Position numbers and translations under genes: made by a program. The notes under the pieces are model-generated. The model was not told the DNA's origin and ran no database searches. It saw only the letters and a list, made by a program, of their open reading frames with translations. A stretch of 64,000 nucleotides of DNA from Pseudomonas akapageensis (GTDB taxonomy: Bacteria > Pseudomonadota > Gammaproteobacteria > Pseudomonadales > Pseudomonadaceae): positions 62,001 through 126,000 of the forward strand of contig NZ_VXCP01000016.1 in NCBI RefSeq assembly GCF_011355085.1, read 5' to 3'. This document shows positions 1 through 7,994 of the stretch, piece after piece. The number at the start of each line of letters is the position of its first letter. The stretch's first letter is position 1.

Positions 1-843
1 CAAGGTGTTGGTCGCGTGAAGGAAGCGGCCATCAAGGCATTGACTGTGCGTAGTGCGAAACCTGCTGCCAAACCAGCTGCTGCGAGCACTGCCGCCAAGC
101 CAGTGGCCAAGCCGGCCGCGAAACCTGCTGCAAGAACGGCGGCTGCAAAACCTGCAGCCAAACCAGCTGCGAAACCGGCTGCCAAGCCTGCTGCCAGCGC
201 TGCAGCCAAGCCTGCGGCTAAACCTGCTGCAAGAGCAGCGGCTGCAAAACCTGCAGCCAAGCCAGCTGCGAAACCGGCAGCCAGGTCTGCTGCCAGTGCT
301 GCCGCCAAGCCCGCTGCGAAACCAGCAGTCAAGGCTGCCGCCAAACCCGCGGCTAAGCCAGCCGCAAGCGCAGCTGCGAAACCTGCTGCCAAGCCAGCGG
401 CGAAAACCGCAGCAGCTGCAAAACCTGCTGCCAAGCCAGCGGCGAGAACCGCAGCGGCTGCAAAACCTGCGACCAAGCCTGCTGCAAAACCCGCAGCCAA
501 AGCTACACCCGCCAAGGCACCTGCCAGCAAACCTGCTGCCGCGAAACCTGCAGCCAAACCTGCAGCCAAACCTGCAGCGAGCGCAGCGGCAACCAAACCC
601 GCAGCCAAACCTGCAGCCAGACCAGCTGCGAAACCTGCGGTGAAAAAACCCGCCGCTACCGCCGCCAAAGCTGCGTCGGCCAAACCGTCGATGCCGACAG
701 CGCTTGCAACAGCAACGGGACCCGTAACTGCACCTGCACCCGCTGCGGCGTCGGTTGCTGCACCTGCTCCACAAACCACCACCCAACCCACCACGCCAGC
801 GACACCTGGCAACAGCGGCCAGGCCAACGTAACGGCCTCCTAA
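1..843 (+). CDS. algP: AlgP-like histone H1-like protein, C-terminal part (5' end outside window)
   Basis: The reading frame is open from base 1 (QGVGRVKEAA...), so the start lies upstream; the GTG at 16 is an internal codon. The visible 280 residues are almost entirely tandem KPAA/KPAAK/AAAKPAA units followed by a Pro/Thr/Ala tail, the composition of eukaryotic histone H1 tails. AlgP (AlgR3) of Pseudomonas has this layout: an acidic coiled-coil N-terminus and a long KPAA tail thought to bind DNA, first linked to alginate gene expression. The segment before the repeats resembles the end of the AlgP N-domain. Repeat number is expected to vary between strains through slippage. The stop overlaps the convergent neighbour by four bases. 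Confidence 0.9.
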   Translation, partial: QGVGRVKEAAIKALTVRSAKPAAKPAAASTAAKPVAKPAAKPAARTAAAKPAAKPAAKPAAKPAASAAAKPAAKPAARAAAAKPAAKPAAKPAARSAASAAAKPAAKPAVKAAAKPAAKPAASAAAKPAAKPAAKTAAAAKPAAKPAARTAAAAKPATKPAAKPAAKATPAKAPASKPAAAKPAAKPAAKPAASAAATKPAAKPAARPAAKPAVKKPAATAAKAASAKPSMPTALATATGPVTAPAPAAASVAAPAPQTTTQPTTPATPGNSGQANVTAS

Positions 844-1304
844 GCCCTGCTCACCGCGACGCGCAGCACCTGCAGCGCGTCGTGGTGAAGGCTTTGTCCC
901 TGCGGCAGCAACCCTTGCAGCCACTGCAAAACAAGATCGGTCTTTGCCTCGGGCCATTCGCGGCTCAAACCTTCGAGCCGAATCAGTAGTTGTCGCTCGG
1001 CCTCCAGCTCCAGTCCCTTGACCTGCTCGCGCATCCTGTTCAACTCGCTGTCTTGCAATGCTGCCTGGCGCCATTGCTGGCGCAATTGCCGCAGGGGTTG
1101 CACGACTTCGGTTTGCCATGGTCCGGCGGATTGTCGCAGTTGTTCCACACGCACGGCCGTCAGGGCCACGCCCCGTTGTCCCAGCCAGGCGCCGCACAGC
1201 AGCAGGCAGACATCGGCACCGTTTGCTTGCAGGTCGAGGCAGGCTTTTTCCACACCCGGGCGCGAATACAGCGCCACGGCAAAGCTCCACAGGTCGGTGT
1301 ACAT
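840..1304 (-). CDS. TIGR02444 family protein (DUF2390)
   Basis: Protein of 154 residues matching the small TIGR02444 family that sits next to algP in pseudomonads. It is soluble, rich in Leu, Arg and Gln and probably mostly helical (residues 50-130), with no signal peptide or transmembrane segment. It begins MYTDLWSFAV, typical for the family. No biochemical function is known. It converges on algP with a four-base overlap and diverges from the ABC-F gene, leaving about 50 bases for both promoters. Confidence 0.8.
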   Translation of the reverse strand: MYTDLWSFAVALYSRPGVEKACLDLQANGADVCLLLCGAWLGQRGVALTAVRVEQLRQSAGPWQTEVVQPLRQLRQQWRQAALQDSELNRMREQVKGLELEAERQLLIRLEGLSREWPEAKTDLVLQWLQGLLPQGQSLHHDALQVLRVAVSRA

Positions 1305-1354
1305 AGTCCTACTCGCGCCAGTTGCCGACGAAGCTGGTAGACTCCGCCGCCATT

Positions 1355-3265
1355 ATGATTCGACTACAGAACCTCACTTTACAGCGTGGCCCGCAACGTC
1401 TGCTAGAAGACGCCGAGTTGACGCTGCACGCCGGCCAGAAAGCCGGTCTGATCGGTGCCAATGGCGCCGGTAAATCCAGCCTGTTCGCGATGCTGCGCGG
1501 GGAGTTGGTGCCTGACGCCGGTGACTGCTTGTTGCCTGCTGACTGGCGCATCGCCCACATGCGCCAGGAGGTCGACACGCTCGAGCGCATTGCGGTCGAC
1601 TATGTGCTCGACGGCGATGTGCGCCTGCGCCAGGTCCAGCAAGCGCTGGCTGAAGCCGAGCAGGCCCATGACGGGACCGCCCTGGCGCGCCTGCATATCG
1701 AGCTCGACAGTGCCGATGGCTACACCGCCGATGCCCGAGCGCGCAAACTGCTGGCGGGCCTTGGCTTCAGCAACGAGCAGATGGACCGTCGGGTCGGGGA
1801 TTTTTCGGGTGGCTGGCGGATGCGCCTGAACCTGGCCCAGGCACTGATGTGCCCATCGGACCTGTTGCTGCTCGACGAACCGACCAACCACCTGGACCTC
1901 GATGCCATCCTGTGGCTGGAAGAGTGGCTGAAAAGTTATCCGGGCACTTTGTTGCTGATTTCCCACGACCGCGACTTCCTTGATGCGGTGGTCGATCAGA
2001 TTGCCCATGTCGAACAGTGCAAGCTGACGCTTTACCGTGGCGGCTATACAGCGTTCGAGCGTGCCCGTGCCGAACGTCTCGCGCAACAGCAGCAGGCCTA
2101 CGAGAAACAGCAGGCCCAGCGTGCGCACATGGAAAAATACATTGCGCGGTTCAAGGCCCAGGCCACCAAGGCCCGTCAGGCGCAAAGCCGGATCAAGGCA
2201 CTGGAGCGGATGGAGGAGTTGTCGGCGGCACATGTCGACTCTCCGTTCGACTTTGTTTTCCGCGAGTCGGTAAAAATCTCCAGCCCCTTGCTCGACCTGT
2301 CCGATGCACGCCTGGGTTATGGCGACACGACCATCCTGGAGAAGGTCAAACTGCAGCTGGCACCTGGCGCGCGTATTGGTTTGCTCGGCCCCAACGGCGC
2401 GGGCAAGTCGACCCTGATCAAAAACCTCGCTGGCGAGCTGGAGCCCCTGAGCGGCCGCCTGGTGCGTGGCGAGAACCTGGTGGTGGGGTACTTCGCCCAG
2501 CATCAGCTGGACTCCCTGGACAGCAAGGCAAGCCCCTTGCTGCACCTGCAGCGCCTGGCTCCGACCGAGCGTGAACAGACGCTGCGTGATTTCCTCGGTG
2601 GTTTCGATTTCCGCGGGGCGCGCATCGATGAGCCGGTGCTGAATTTCTCCGGTGGCGAGAAAGCTCGCCTAGCCCTGGCATTGATTGCCTGGGGGCGACC
2701 GAACCTGTTGCTGCTCGACGAACCGACCAACCATCTGGATTTGGAAATGCGTCTGGCGCTGACCATGGCGTTGCAGGAGTTCAGTGGGGCAGTGGTGGTG
2801 GTTTCTCACGATCGGCATTTGCTCAAAAGCACCACCGATGACTTTCTGTTGGTCGCCGATGGCCGCATCGAAACCTTCGATGGCGATCTGGAAGACTATG
2901 CACGCTGGCTGGTGGAGTACCGCCTGCGCAATGCGCCGGTCAGTACGACCCCGGTCAATGTCGACAAGACCGACAAGAAGGCCCAGCGCCAGGCCGCTGC
3001 TGCGTTGCGCCAGCAACTCGCACCGCACAAGCGTGAGGCCGACAAGCTCGAGCGCGACCTTGGCTCCTTGCACGAGCAACTGGCCAAGGTCGAGACGGCC
3101 TTGGGTGATAGCGCCATTTACGACGCGGCACGCAAGGACGAACTGCGTGATCTGCTGGCGCAACAGGCCAAGCTGAAATCCCGCGAAGCCGAGCTCGAAG
3201 AAGCCTGGATGGCGGCCCTCGAACTGCTGGAAAGCATGCAGGCGGAGTTGGAGGCGCTGTCCTGA
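1355..3265 (+). CDS. ABC-F family ATPase, YheS-like (ribosome-associated)
   Basis: Protein of 636 residues with two ABC ATPase domains in tandem and no membrane segment, the ABC-F layout. Domain 1 has Walker A GANGAGKS (about residue 35), signature FSGGW (about 150) and LLLLDEPTNHLD; domain 2 has Walker A GPNGAGKS (about 345) and signature FSGGE (about 431). A charged coiled-coil tail runs from about residue 530. ABC-F proteins bind the ribosomal E site and relieve translational problems rather than transport solutes; the closest named relative is E. coli YheS. The ATG at 1355 (MIRLQNLTL) is preferred over an upstream TTG at 1322 because the family begins there. The stop overlaps the next start by one base. 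Confidence 0.92.
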   Translation: MIRLQNLTLQRGPQRLLEDAELTLHAGQKAGLIGANGAGKSSLFAMLRGELVPDAGDCLLPADWRIAHMRQEVDTLERIAVDYVLDGDVRLRQVQQALAEAEQAHDGTALARLHIELDSADGYTADARARKLLAGLGFSNEQMDRRVGDFSGGWRMRLNLAQALMCPSDLLLLDEPTNHLDLDAILWLEEWLKSYPGTLLLISHDRDFLDAVVDQIAHVEQCKLTLYRGGYTAFERARAERLAQQQQAYEKQQAQRAHMEKYIARFKAQATKARQAQSRIKALERMEELSAAHVDSPFDFVFRESVKISSPLLDLSDARLGYGDTTILEKVKLQLAPGARIGLLGPNGAGKSTLIKNLAGELEPLSGRLVRGENLVVGYFAQHQLDSLDSKASPLLHLQRLAPTEREQTLRDFLGGFDFRGARIDEPVLNFSGGEKARLALALIAWGRPNLLLLDEPTNHLDLEMRLALTMALQEFSGAVVVVSHDRHLLKSTTDDFLLVADGRIETFDGDLEDYARWLVEYRLRNAPVSTTPVNVDKTDKKAQRQAAAALRQQLAPHKREADKLERDLGSLHEQLAKVETALGDSAIYDAARKDELRDLLAQQAKLKSREAELEEAWMAALELLESMQAELEALS

Positions 3266-3852
3266 TGGACGCGCTGAAGCAGGCGTTGCCGGTCGAATGG
3301 ATCGCACCGTTCTGGCTGGGCTTGCAGATACTGCTGATCCTGGTGGCCGCGTTTGTGGTGCAACGGTTCGTCGCACGCTGCCTGAACCGACTGGGCGAGC
3401 GCTATCCGTTGCCACCGGAGTTGCTCATGCCCCTGCGTGGTGGCCTGCGCTGGCTGATCATGGGCAGTGCGTTGATCGTCGTGCTGGAGCGCCTCGGTGT
3501 TTCGGCCACGGTGCTCTGGACCGCGCTGTCAGGCTTTGTCGCCGTTGCGGCCGTGGCGTTTTTCGCCATGTGGAGCGTGCTCTCGAACCTGTTGTGCGCG
3601 GTGTTGATCCTTACCGTAGGGCCGTTTCGCATCGGTGACGTGGTCGAACTGGTGGACACAACCGACAAGCCAGGCGTCAAGGGGCGAGTGGTGGCGATCA
3701 ATTTGCTGTACACCACGCTGGTCGAGTTGCCTGAGGCCGGTGGCGCACTGGTCCAGGTGCCCAACAGTCAGTTTTTCCAGAAGTCGGTGCGGCGCTGGCG
3801 GGGTAGCGACGCAATGCCGCTTGCAGTTGAAGACAAGCACAAGGTGAGCTGA
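3265..3852 (+). CDS. Small MscS-type mechanosensitive channel family protein
   Basis: Protein of 195 residues. Hydrophobic segments near residues 12-32, 55-75 and 85-118 are followed by a short beta domain with VGPFRIGDVVELVD, the pattern after the pore helix of MscS channels, and VPNSQFFQKSV, the family's conserved end of the beta domain. It lacks the alpha/beta cage of canonical MscS (about 286 residues), so it is a short variant. MscS channels release solutes on hypo-osmotic shock. Its ATG overlaps the ABC-F stop (TGATG), which implies translational coupling. Confidence 0.85.
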   Translation: MDALKQALPVEWIAPFWLGLQILLILVAAFVVQRFVARCLNRLGERYPLPPELLMPLRGGLRWLIMGSALIVVLERLGVSATVLWTALSGFVAVAAVAFFAMWSVLSNLLCAVLILTVGPFRIGDVVELVDTTDKPGVKGRVVAINLLYTTLVELPEAGGALVQVPNSQFFQKSVRRWRGSDAMPLAVEDKHKVS

Positions 3853-3879
3853 ACCGGCGTTGGGCGTGGCACCGGTCTG

Positions 3880-3902
3880 AAAAAAATCGTGGTGATTTTT
3901 TT
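3880..3902 (+). terminator. A/T hairpin with U run, possible terminator
   Basis: A nine-base perfect stem (3880-3888 with 3894-3902) around the loop GTGGT, ending in seven T. The A tract in the left arm makes it a candidate terminator in both directions. It lies between the MscS-like gene and the LysE gene. Confidence 0.5.
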
Positions 3903-3951
3903 GCTGGCACACTAGCTTAGCGTTCTAAGTCGAGCTTGACCGAGGTGTGCA

Positions 3952-4584
3952 ATGACGCTGGAAACGTGGCTGGCATTTTTTGCCGCTTGTTGGGTAATCA
4001 GTCTTTCTCCGGGGGCCGGCGCCATTGCGTCGATGTCCTGTGGCCTGCAGTACGGTTTCTGGCGTGGCTACTGGAATGCCCTTGGCCTGCAGCTGGGCCT
4101 GGTGCTGCAGATCGCGATCATTGCCGCTGGCGTTGGTGCGATCCTCGCCGCGTCGGCGACGGCGTTCCAGCTGATCAAATGGTTCGGCGTCGTCTATCTG
4201 GTCTATCTGGCGGTCAAGCAATGGCGTGCGCTGCCCAGCAACCTCAATGACGAATCGGCAGTGCGGCCGATCGGCAAGCCGTTGAGCCTGGTTTTCCGTG
4301 GTTTCCTGGTCAACGTCAGCAACCCCAAGGCGCTGGTGTTCATGCTTGCCGTATTGCCCCAGTTCATTAACCCGCATGCGCCGCTGCTGGCCCAATACCT
4401 GACCATTGGTGCGACCATGATCATGGTCGATCTGCTGGTCATGGCCGGTTATACCGGGCTGGCAGCTCGTGTCTTGCGCCTGCTGCGCACACCCAAGCAG
4501 CAGCGACGCATGAACCGCACCTTCGCCGGGTTGTTCCTGGGCGCTGCTACGCTGCTGGCGACGATCCGCCGGGCGCCGGTCTAA
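3952..4584 (+). CDS. LysE/RhtB family amino-acid exporter
   Basis: Protein of 210 residues with about six hydrophobic segments and the family N-terminus LSPGAGAIASMSCGLQYG, where the SPGP-like turn and the following small-residue helix are typical of LysE/RhtB. Members export amino acids such as homoserine, threonine, lysine or homoserine lactone through the inner membrane; the substrate cannot be read from the sequence. It stands alone, with a terminator-like hairpin before it and a strong one after it. The start ATG follows GAGGTG. Confidence 0.88.
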   Translation: MTLETWLAFFAACWVISLSPGAGAIASMSCGLQYGFWRGYWNALGLQLGLVLQIAIIAAGVGAILAASATAFQLIKWFGVVYLVYLAVKQWRALPSNLNDESAVRPIGKPLSLVFRGFLVNVSNPKALVFMLAVLPQFINPHAPLLAQYLTIGATMIMVDLLVMAGYTGLAARVLRLLRTPKQQRRMNRTFAGLFLGAATLLATIRRAPV

Positions 4585-4594
4585 TACCGATCTT

Positions 4595-4617
4595 GTTCCC
4601 ACGCAGAGCGTGGGAAC
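4595..4617. repeat. Dispersed inverted repeat, GTTCCCACGC core
   Basis: GTTCCCACGC (4595-4604), AGA, then GCGTGGGAAC (4608-4617): a perfect 10-base inverted repeat directly after the LysE stop. The same arms occur at 44047-44069 with a different spacer, so this is a copy of a dispersed short palindrome, probably extragenic and possibly aiding transcript termination. Confidence 0.8.
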
Positions 4618-4620
4618 GAG

Positions 4621-4649
4621 AAGGCGACCCATTGAGGTCGCCTTTTTTA
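4621..4649 (+). terminator. Rho-independent terminator after LysE gene
   Basis: GGCGACC (4623-4629), loop CATTGA, GGTCGCC (4636-4642), then six T. The stem is perfect and GC-rich. Confidence 0.9.
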
Positions 4650-4774
4650 TTGCCGGCGAGGCCGAGTTCGGCGCGATGTAACAAATTTTTTCCGAGAGTC
4701 AGACCGCAAACCTTGAGTGATCGGCACTGGAAGTGAACAATGCAATCCCACGCATTCTTATTCGAGATTGGTTC

Positions 4775-6685
4775 ATGGTTCCCCCTTCCCGCTTTCTTGC
4801 CTGGCTCTTTGCGCCGGTGCTGGCCCTGTGCAGCCTGAATCTGCTGGCCGACACCGTCGATGGCGCAGCCCAGGCCCTGCATTTGCTCGACTACATAAGC
4901 GCCGATTACCCGGCAGCAGTCGATGCGGGCAAGGTCACGGATGACGCGCAATATCACCAACAGCTCGAATCCACGGCTGTGCTGCACGGCTTGATCGTTG
5001 CCTTGCCGACTCGTCCCGAGCGTCAGGAGCTTGAAACCGGTGTAGAGGGACTGCGCAACGCCATGAACGAGCGGCAGGAAGGCGCAGCGGTGGCCCGCCA
5101 GGCCCGCCAATTGGGTGCAAAACTGGCGGTGGCCTACGAGGTCAGCCAGGCACCGATCATCACGCCCGACCCGTCCCGTGGAGCGCCCCTGTATGCGCAA
5201 CACTGCTCGGTCTGCCATGGCGATGCCGGGGCCGGCGACGGTCCTGCCGGCCTGGGCCTGACGCCGCCGCCGACGAACTTGCAGAACGCTGCCCGACTCG
5301 ATCGGCTAAGCCTCTACGACCTCTACAACACGCTTGGGCTGGGTATCGATGGCACCGACATGCCATCCTTCTCCGACCAGCTGGACGAGCGTCAGCGCTG
5401 GGATATAGCGACATACATCGCCAGCTTCTCGGCGGACCCCGCCGCAGCCAAAAGCGAGAAAACCTTCAACCTGGCCGACCTGGCCCGTCAGACGCCAACT
5501 GAAATCCTCGCAGCGCAAGGTGCCGAGGCTGCAGCGACGTTCCGTGCCCAGCGGGCGCAGCCACCGCAGGTGCAACGTGGCCCGGCGCAACTGCTCGGCT
5601 ATACCGTCTCGACCCTGGACAAGAGCCTGGCCGCCTACAAGGCCGGCGATCACGATCAGGCCTATGACTTGTCGGTGGCGGCCTATCTGGAAGGCTTCGA
5701 ACTGGTCGAAAGCTCGCTGAACAATATCGATGCAGACGTACGCAAGGACACCGAAAAGGCGCTGATGGCCTACCGGCAATCGCTGCACGACGGCCTGTCG
5801 GTCGAACAAGTGACACAACAGCTGGAGGCGGCAAAGGCCAAGCTCGAGACGTCGGCCGGGTTGCTCGGTGGCAATGGCCTGAGCCAGTCACTGAGTTTCA
5901 TTTCCGGCTTGCTGATCCTGTTGCGTGAAGGCCTGGAGGCCATATTGGTACTGGCAGCGGTCCTGGCATTCCTGCGCAATACCGGCCAGCAGTCGGCCGT
6001 GCGCAGCGTCAACATCGGTTGGGGCCTGGCGCTGGTTGCCGGCCTGGCGACCTGGGCGGTGGCGGCCTATGTCATCGATGTCAGTGGCGCCCAGCGTGAA
6101 TTGCTGGAAGGCTGCACGGCGTTGTTCGCCAGTGTCATGGTGCTTTGGCTGGGGGTCTGGATGCACGACCGTCGTCATGCCGCCGCCTGGCAGGACTACA
6201 TCAAAAGCAGCCTGGTCAGCGGCGGTGGCCGCTTCGGTTTTGCGCTATTGGCATTCTTTTCGGTCTACCGCGAACTGTTCGAAGTGGTCCTGTTCTATGA
6301 AACCCTGTGGCTGCAGGCCGGGCCCGCAGGCCACAATGCCGTGCTGGCCGGTGGCGCAACCGCCCTGGTCATGTTGATCGGCCTGGCCTGGGTGATTCTG
6401 CGTGGCTCGGCAAAACTGCCGCTGGCGCTGTTCTTCAGTATCAATGCCGGGCTGCTCTGCGCCTTGTCGGTGGTGTTTGCCGGTCACGGGGTCAAGGCAC
6501 TGCAGGAGGCAGGCATCTTCGGTACCCATCCAGTAGCCTTCTTCGAGTTCGACTGGTTGGGCATTCATGCCGATGCCTACTCGCTGGCGGCACAAGCGGT
6601 AGCGCTGCTGGCGGTGGCGACGCTCTATGGGCGCAGTCGGCTGGCCGAGAAGCGGCGCCTGCAGGCGAGCGACGCCGGGATTTGA
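4775..6685 (+). CDS. Cytochrome c / FTR1 family iron permease fusion
   Basis: Protein of 636 residues. After a signal peptide (about residues 1-26) and a helical periplasmic region comes a class I cytochrome c domain with the heme motif CSVCH at about residue 144 and a Met-rich downstream part. From about residue 380 follow seven hydrophobic segments of the FTR1/EfeU permease, carrying both REXXE iron motifs: REGLE (about 384) and RELFE (about 499). FTR1 permeases take up iron that is oxidised during passage; the heme domain may replace the separate ferroxidase, though this is inference. ATG 4775 (MVPPSRFLAW) gives a proper signal peptide; an in-frame GTG at 4733 would add 14 polar residues. 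No clear Fur box was found. A terminator follows. Confidence 0.9.
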   Translation: MVPPSRFLAWLFAPVLALCSLNLLADTVDGAAQALHLLDYISADYPAAVDAGKVTDDAQYHQQLESTAVLHGLIVALPTRPERQELETGVEGLRNAMNERQEGAAVARQARQLGAKLAVAYEVSQAPIITPDPSRGAPLYAQHCSVCHGDAGAGDGPAGLGLTPPPTNLQNAARLDRLSLYDLYNTLGLGIDGTDMPSFSDQLDERQRWDIATYIASFSADPAAAKSEKTFNLADLARQTPTEILAAQGAEAAATFRAQRAQPPQVQRGPAQLLGYTVSTLDKSLAAYKAGDHDQAYDLSVAAYLEGFELVESSLNNIDADVRKDTEKALMAYRQSLHDGLSVEQVTQQLEAAKAKLETSAGLLGGNGLSQSLSFISGLLILLREGLEAILVLAAVLAFLRNTGQQSAVRSVNIGWGLALVAGLATWAVAAYVIDVSGAQRELLEGCTALFASVMVLWLGVWMHDRRHAAAWQDYIKSSLVSGGGRFGFALLAFFSVYRELFEVVLFYETLWLQAGPAGHNAVLAGGATALVMLIGLAWVILRGSAKLPLALFFSINAGLLCALSVVFAGHGVKALQEAGIFGTHPVAFFEFDWLGIHADAYSLAAQAVALLAVATLYGRSRLAEKRRLQASDAGI

Positions 6686-6692
6686 AGCCAGG

Positions 6693-6726
6693 CGGGCGAG
6701 CAGGGATACTGGTCGCCCGTTTTTGT
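6693..6726 (+). terminator. Rho-independent terminator after FTR1 fusion gene
   Basis: CGGGCGA (6693-6699) pairs with TCGCCCG (6713-6719) across a 13-base loop, followed by a T-rich tract. It separates the permease from yaiI. Confidence 0.8.
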
Positions 6727-6757
6727 TTTTGGCTTTTGTTTTAGGGGAAGTGCTCAA

Positions 6758-7219
6758 ATGCGTGTCTGGATCGATGCCGATGCCTGTCCCAAGGCGGCCA
6801 AGGATCAGGTGGTCAAATTCGCCTTGAAGCGTCAGCTCGAGGTGGTGCTGGTGGCAGGGCAAGGCCAGATCAAGCCGGCGTTTGCCTGTGTCAAACTGAT
6901 CGTGGTGCCCAGTGGCCCGGATGCCGCGGACGATTATCTGGTCGAGCATGCCGTGCCTGGCGAACTGGTGATCTGCAGCGATGTGCCACTGGCCGATCGT
7001 TTGGTGAAGAAGGGCGTGGCTGCGCTCGATCCGCGTGGGCGCGAGTTCGATCAGCGCAACATGGGCGAGCGCCTGGCCGTACGCAACCTGTTTACCGACT
7101 TGCGCGAACAAGGGCAGGTTGGAGGAGGGCAGGCGCCCTATGGCGACCGCGAGAAGCAGGCGTTCGCCAACTCGCTGGACCGGATCCTCACGCGCCTGGC
7201 ACGCGAGTTTCCGGCCTGA
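6758..7219 (+). CDS. YaiI/YqxD family protein (DUF188)
   Basis: Protein of 153 residues beginning MRVWIDADACP, the conserved acidic N-terminus of the UPF0178/DUF188 family, whose fold is PIN/NYN nuclease-like. The acidic residues suggest metal-dependent action on nucleic acid, but no activity is established. The ATG follows AGGGGAAG. The stop lies directly against the stop of the convergent elbB gene. Confidence 0.9.
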   Translation: MRVWIDADACPKAAKDQVVKFALKRQLEVVLVAGQGQIKPAFACVKLIVVPSGPDAADDYLVEHAVPGELVICSDVPLADRLVKKGVAALDPRGREFDQRNMGERLAVRNLFTDLREQGQVGGGQAPYGDREKQAFANSLDRILTRLAREFPA

Positions 7220-7879
7220 TTATTCCTGGGTCAGTTCCAGCACGCGGTCGACCAGCTTGTTGATCCCGGAAGCGGCTTCGCCAATTGATTTGGCCGTCAT
7301 GTAGGCCGGGGTCGTGACCAGCTTGCGCGGGATGTCTTCGACGATGTCGTCGACTTTGCACTCTTGATGGGTACCGCCCATTTTGACGATTGCAGCACTG
7401 GTCTCGGCATCGTTGCCAATGGTGCAGACCACGCCAGGCCCATAGATCTTCGCGGCCAGCGCCGGTGAAATGCAGATCAAGCCAACCGGCTTGCCAGATT
7501 CGGCGAAGGCTTCGGCCAATGCCAGCACATCGGACTGGACAGTGCAGTGGATGCCTTCGATGGCGAAGTTCGAGAGATTCTTGGCCGATCCAAAGCCGCC
7601 GGGCACGATCAAGGCGTCGAAATCCTCGACTTTGGCATCGCGAATATCCTTGATATTGCCGCGCGCGATCCGTGCCGACTCCACCAGCACATTGCGTGAT
7701 TCCGGCATCTCGGCACCGGTGGTGTGATCGATCACGTGCAACTGGGCGATATTGGGGGCGAAGCACTGGACCTTCGCACCGCGCTGATCCAGGCGCAACA
7801 AGGTGATCACGCTTTCATGGATCTCCGCGCCGTCATAGACACCACAGCCCGAAAGAATCACTGCAACTTTTTTGGTCAT
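7220..7879 (-). CDS. elbB: ElbB, DJ-1/PfpI-like glyoxalase
   Basis: Protein of 219 residues starting MTKKVAVILSGCGVYDGAEIH, the hallmark of ElbB (YhbL, SCRP-27A). The fold is class I glutamine amidotransferase-like; the nucleophile elbow is near residue 138 within a stretch containing GLICISPAL. E. coli ElbB has weak glyoxalase III activity and was linked to early isoprenoid synthesis, a link that remains loose. The gene is alone on the minus strand and meets yaiI stop to stop. Confidence 0.92.
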   Translation of the reverse strand: MTKKVAVILSGCGVYDGAEIHESVITLLRLDQRGAKVQCFAPNIAQLHVIDHTTGAEMPESRNVLVESARIARGNIKDIRDAKVEDFDALIVPGGFGSAKNLSNFAIEGIHCTVQSDVLALAEAFAESGKPVGLICISPALAAKIYGPGVVCTIGNDAETSAAIVKMGGTHQECKVDDIVEDIPRKLVTTPAYMTAKSIGEAASGINKLVDRVLELTQE

Positions 7880-7994
7880 GCCTGCTACTCCTGTGTCATG
7901 GCGTTAATGTCGGCTAATTTGGCATTTGCTGCCATAGGGTTTCAATGCAGCAAGGCCTAATCTTGTCGGGTCCGCGCCCAAAAATGGTTGCACC

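Noticed and set aside
53..643. A second long open frame inside algP rich in Arg, Leu and Gln
   Set aside because: It is a frame-shifted reading of the repeat and has no start or family support.
16..843. A CRISPR-like array in the algP region
   Set aside because: The repeats are in-frame codon repeats of KPAA units without spacers or regular unit length.
4650..4774. Fur box upstream of the cytochrome c-FTR1 gene
   Set aside because: No clear match to the GATAATGATNATCATTATC pattern; only A/T patches are present. The region upstream of hitA also has no convincing match.
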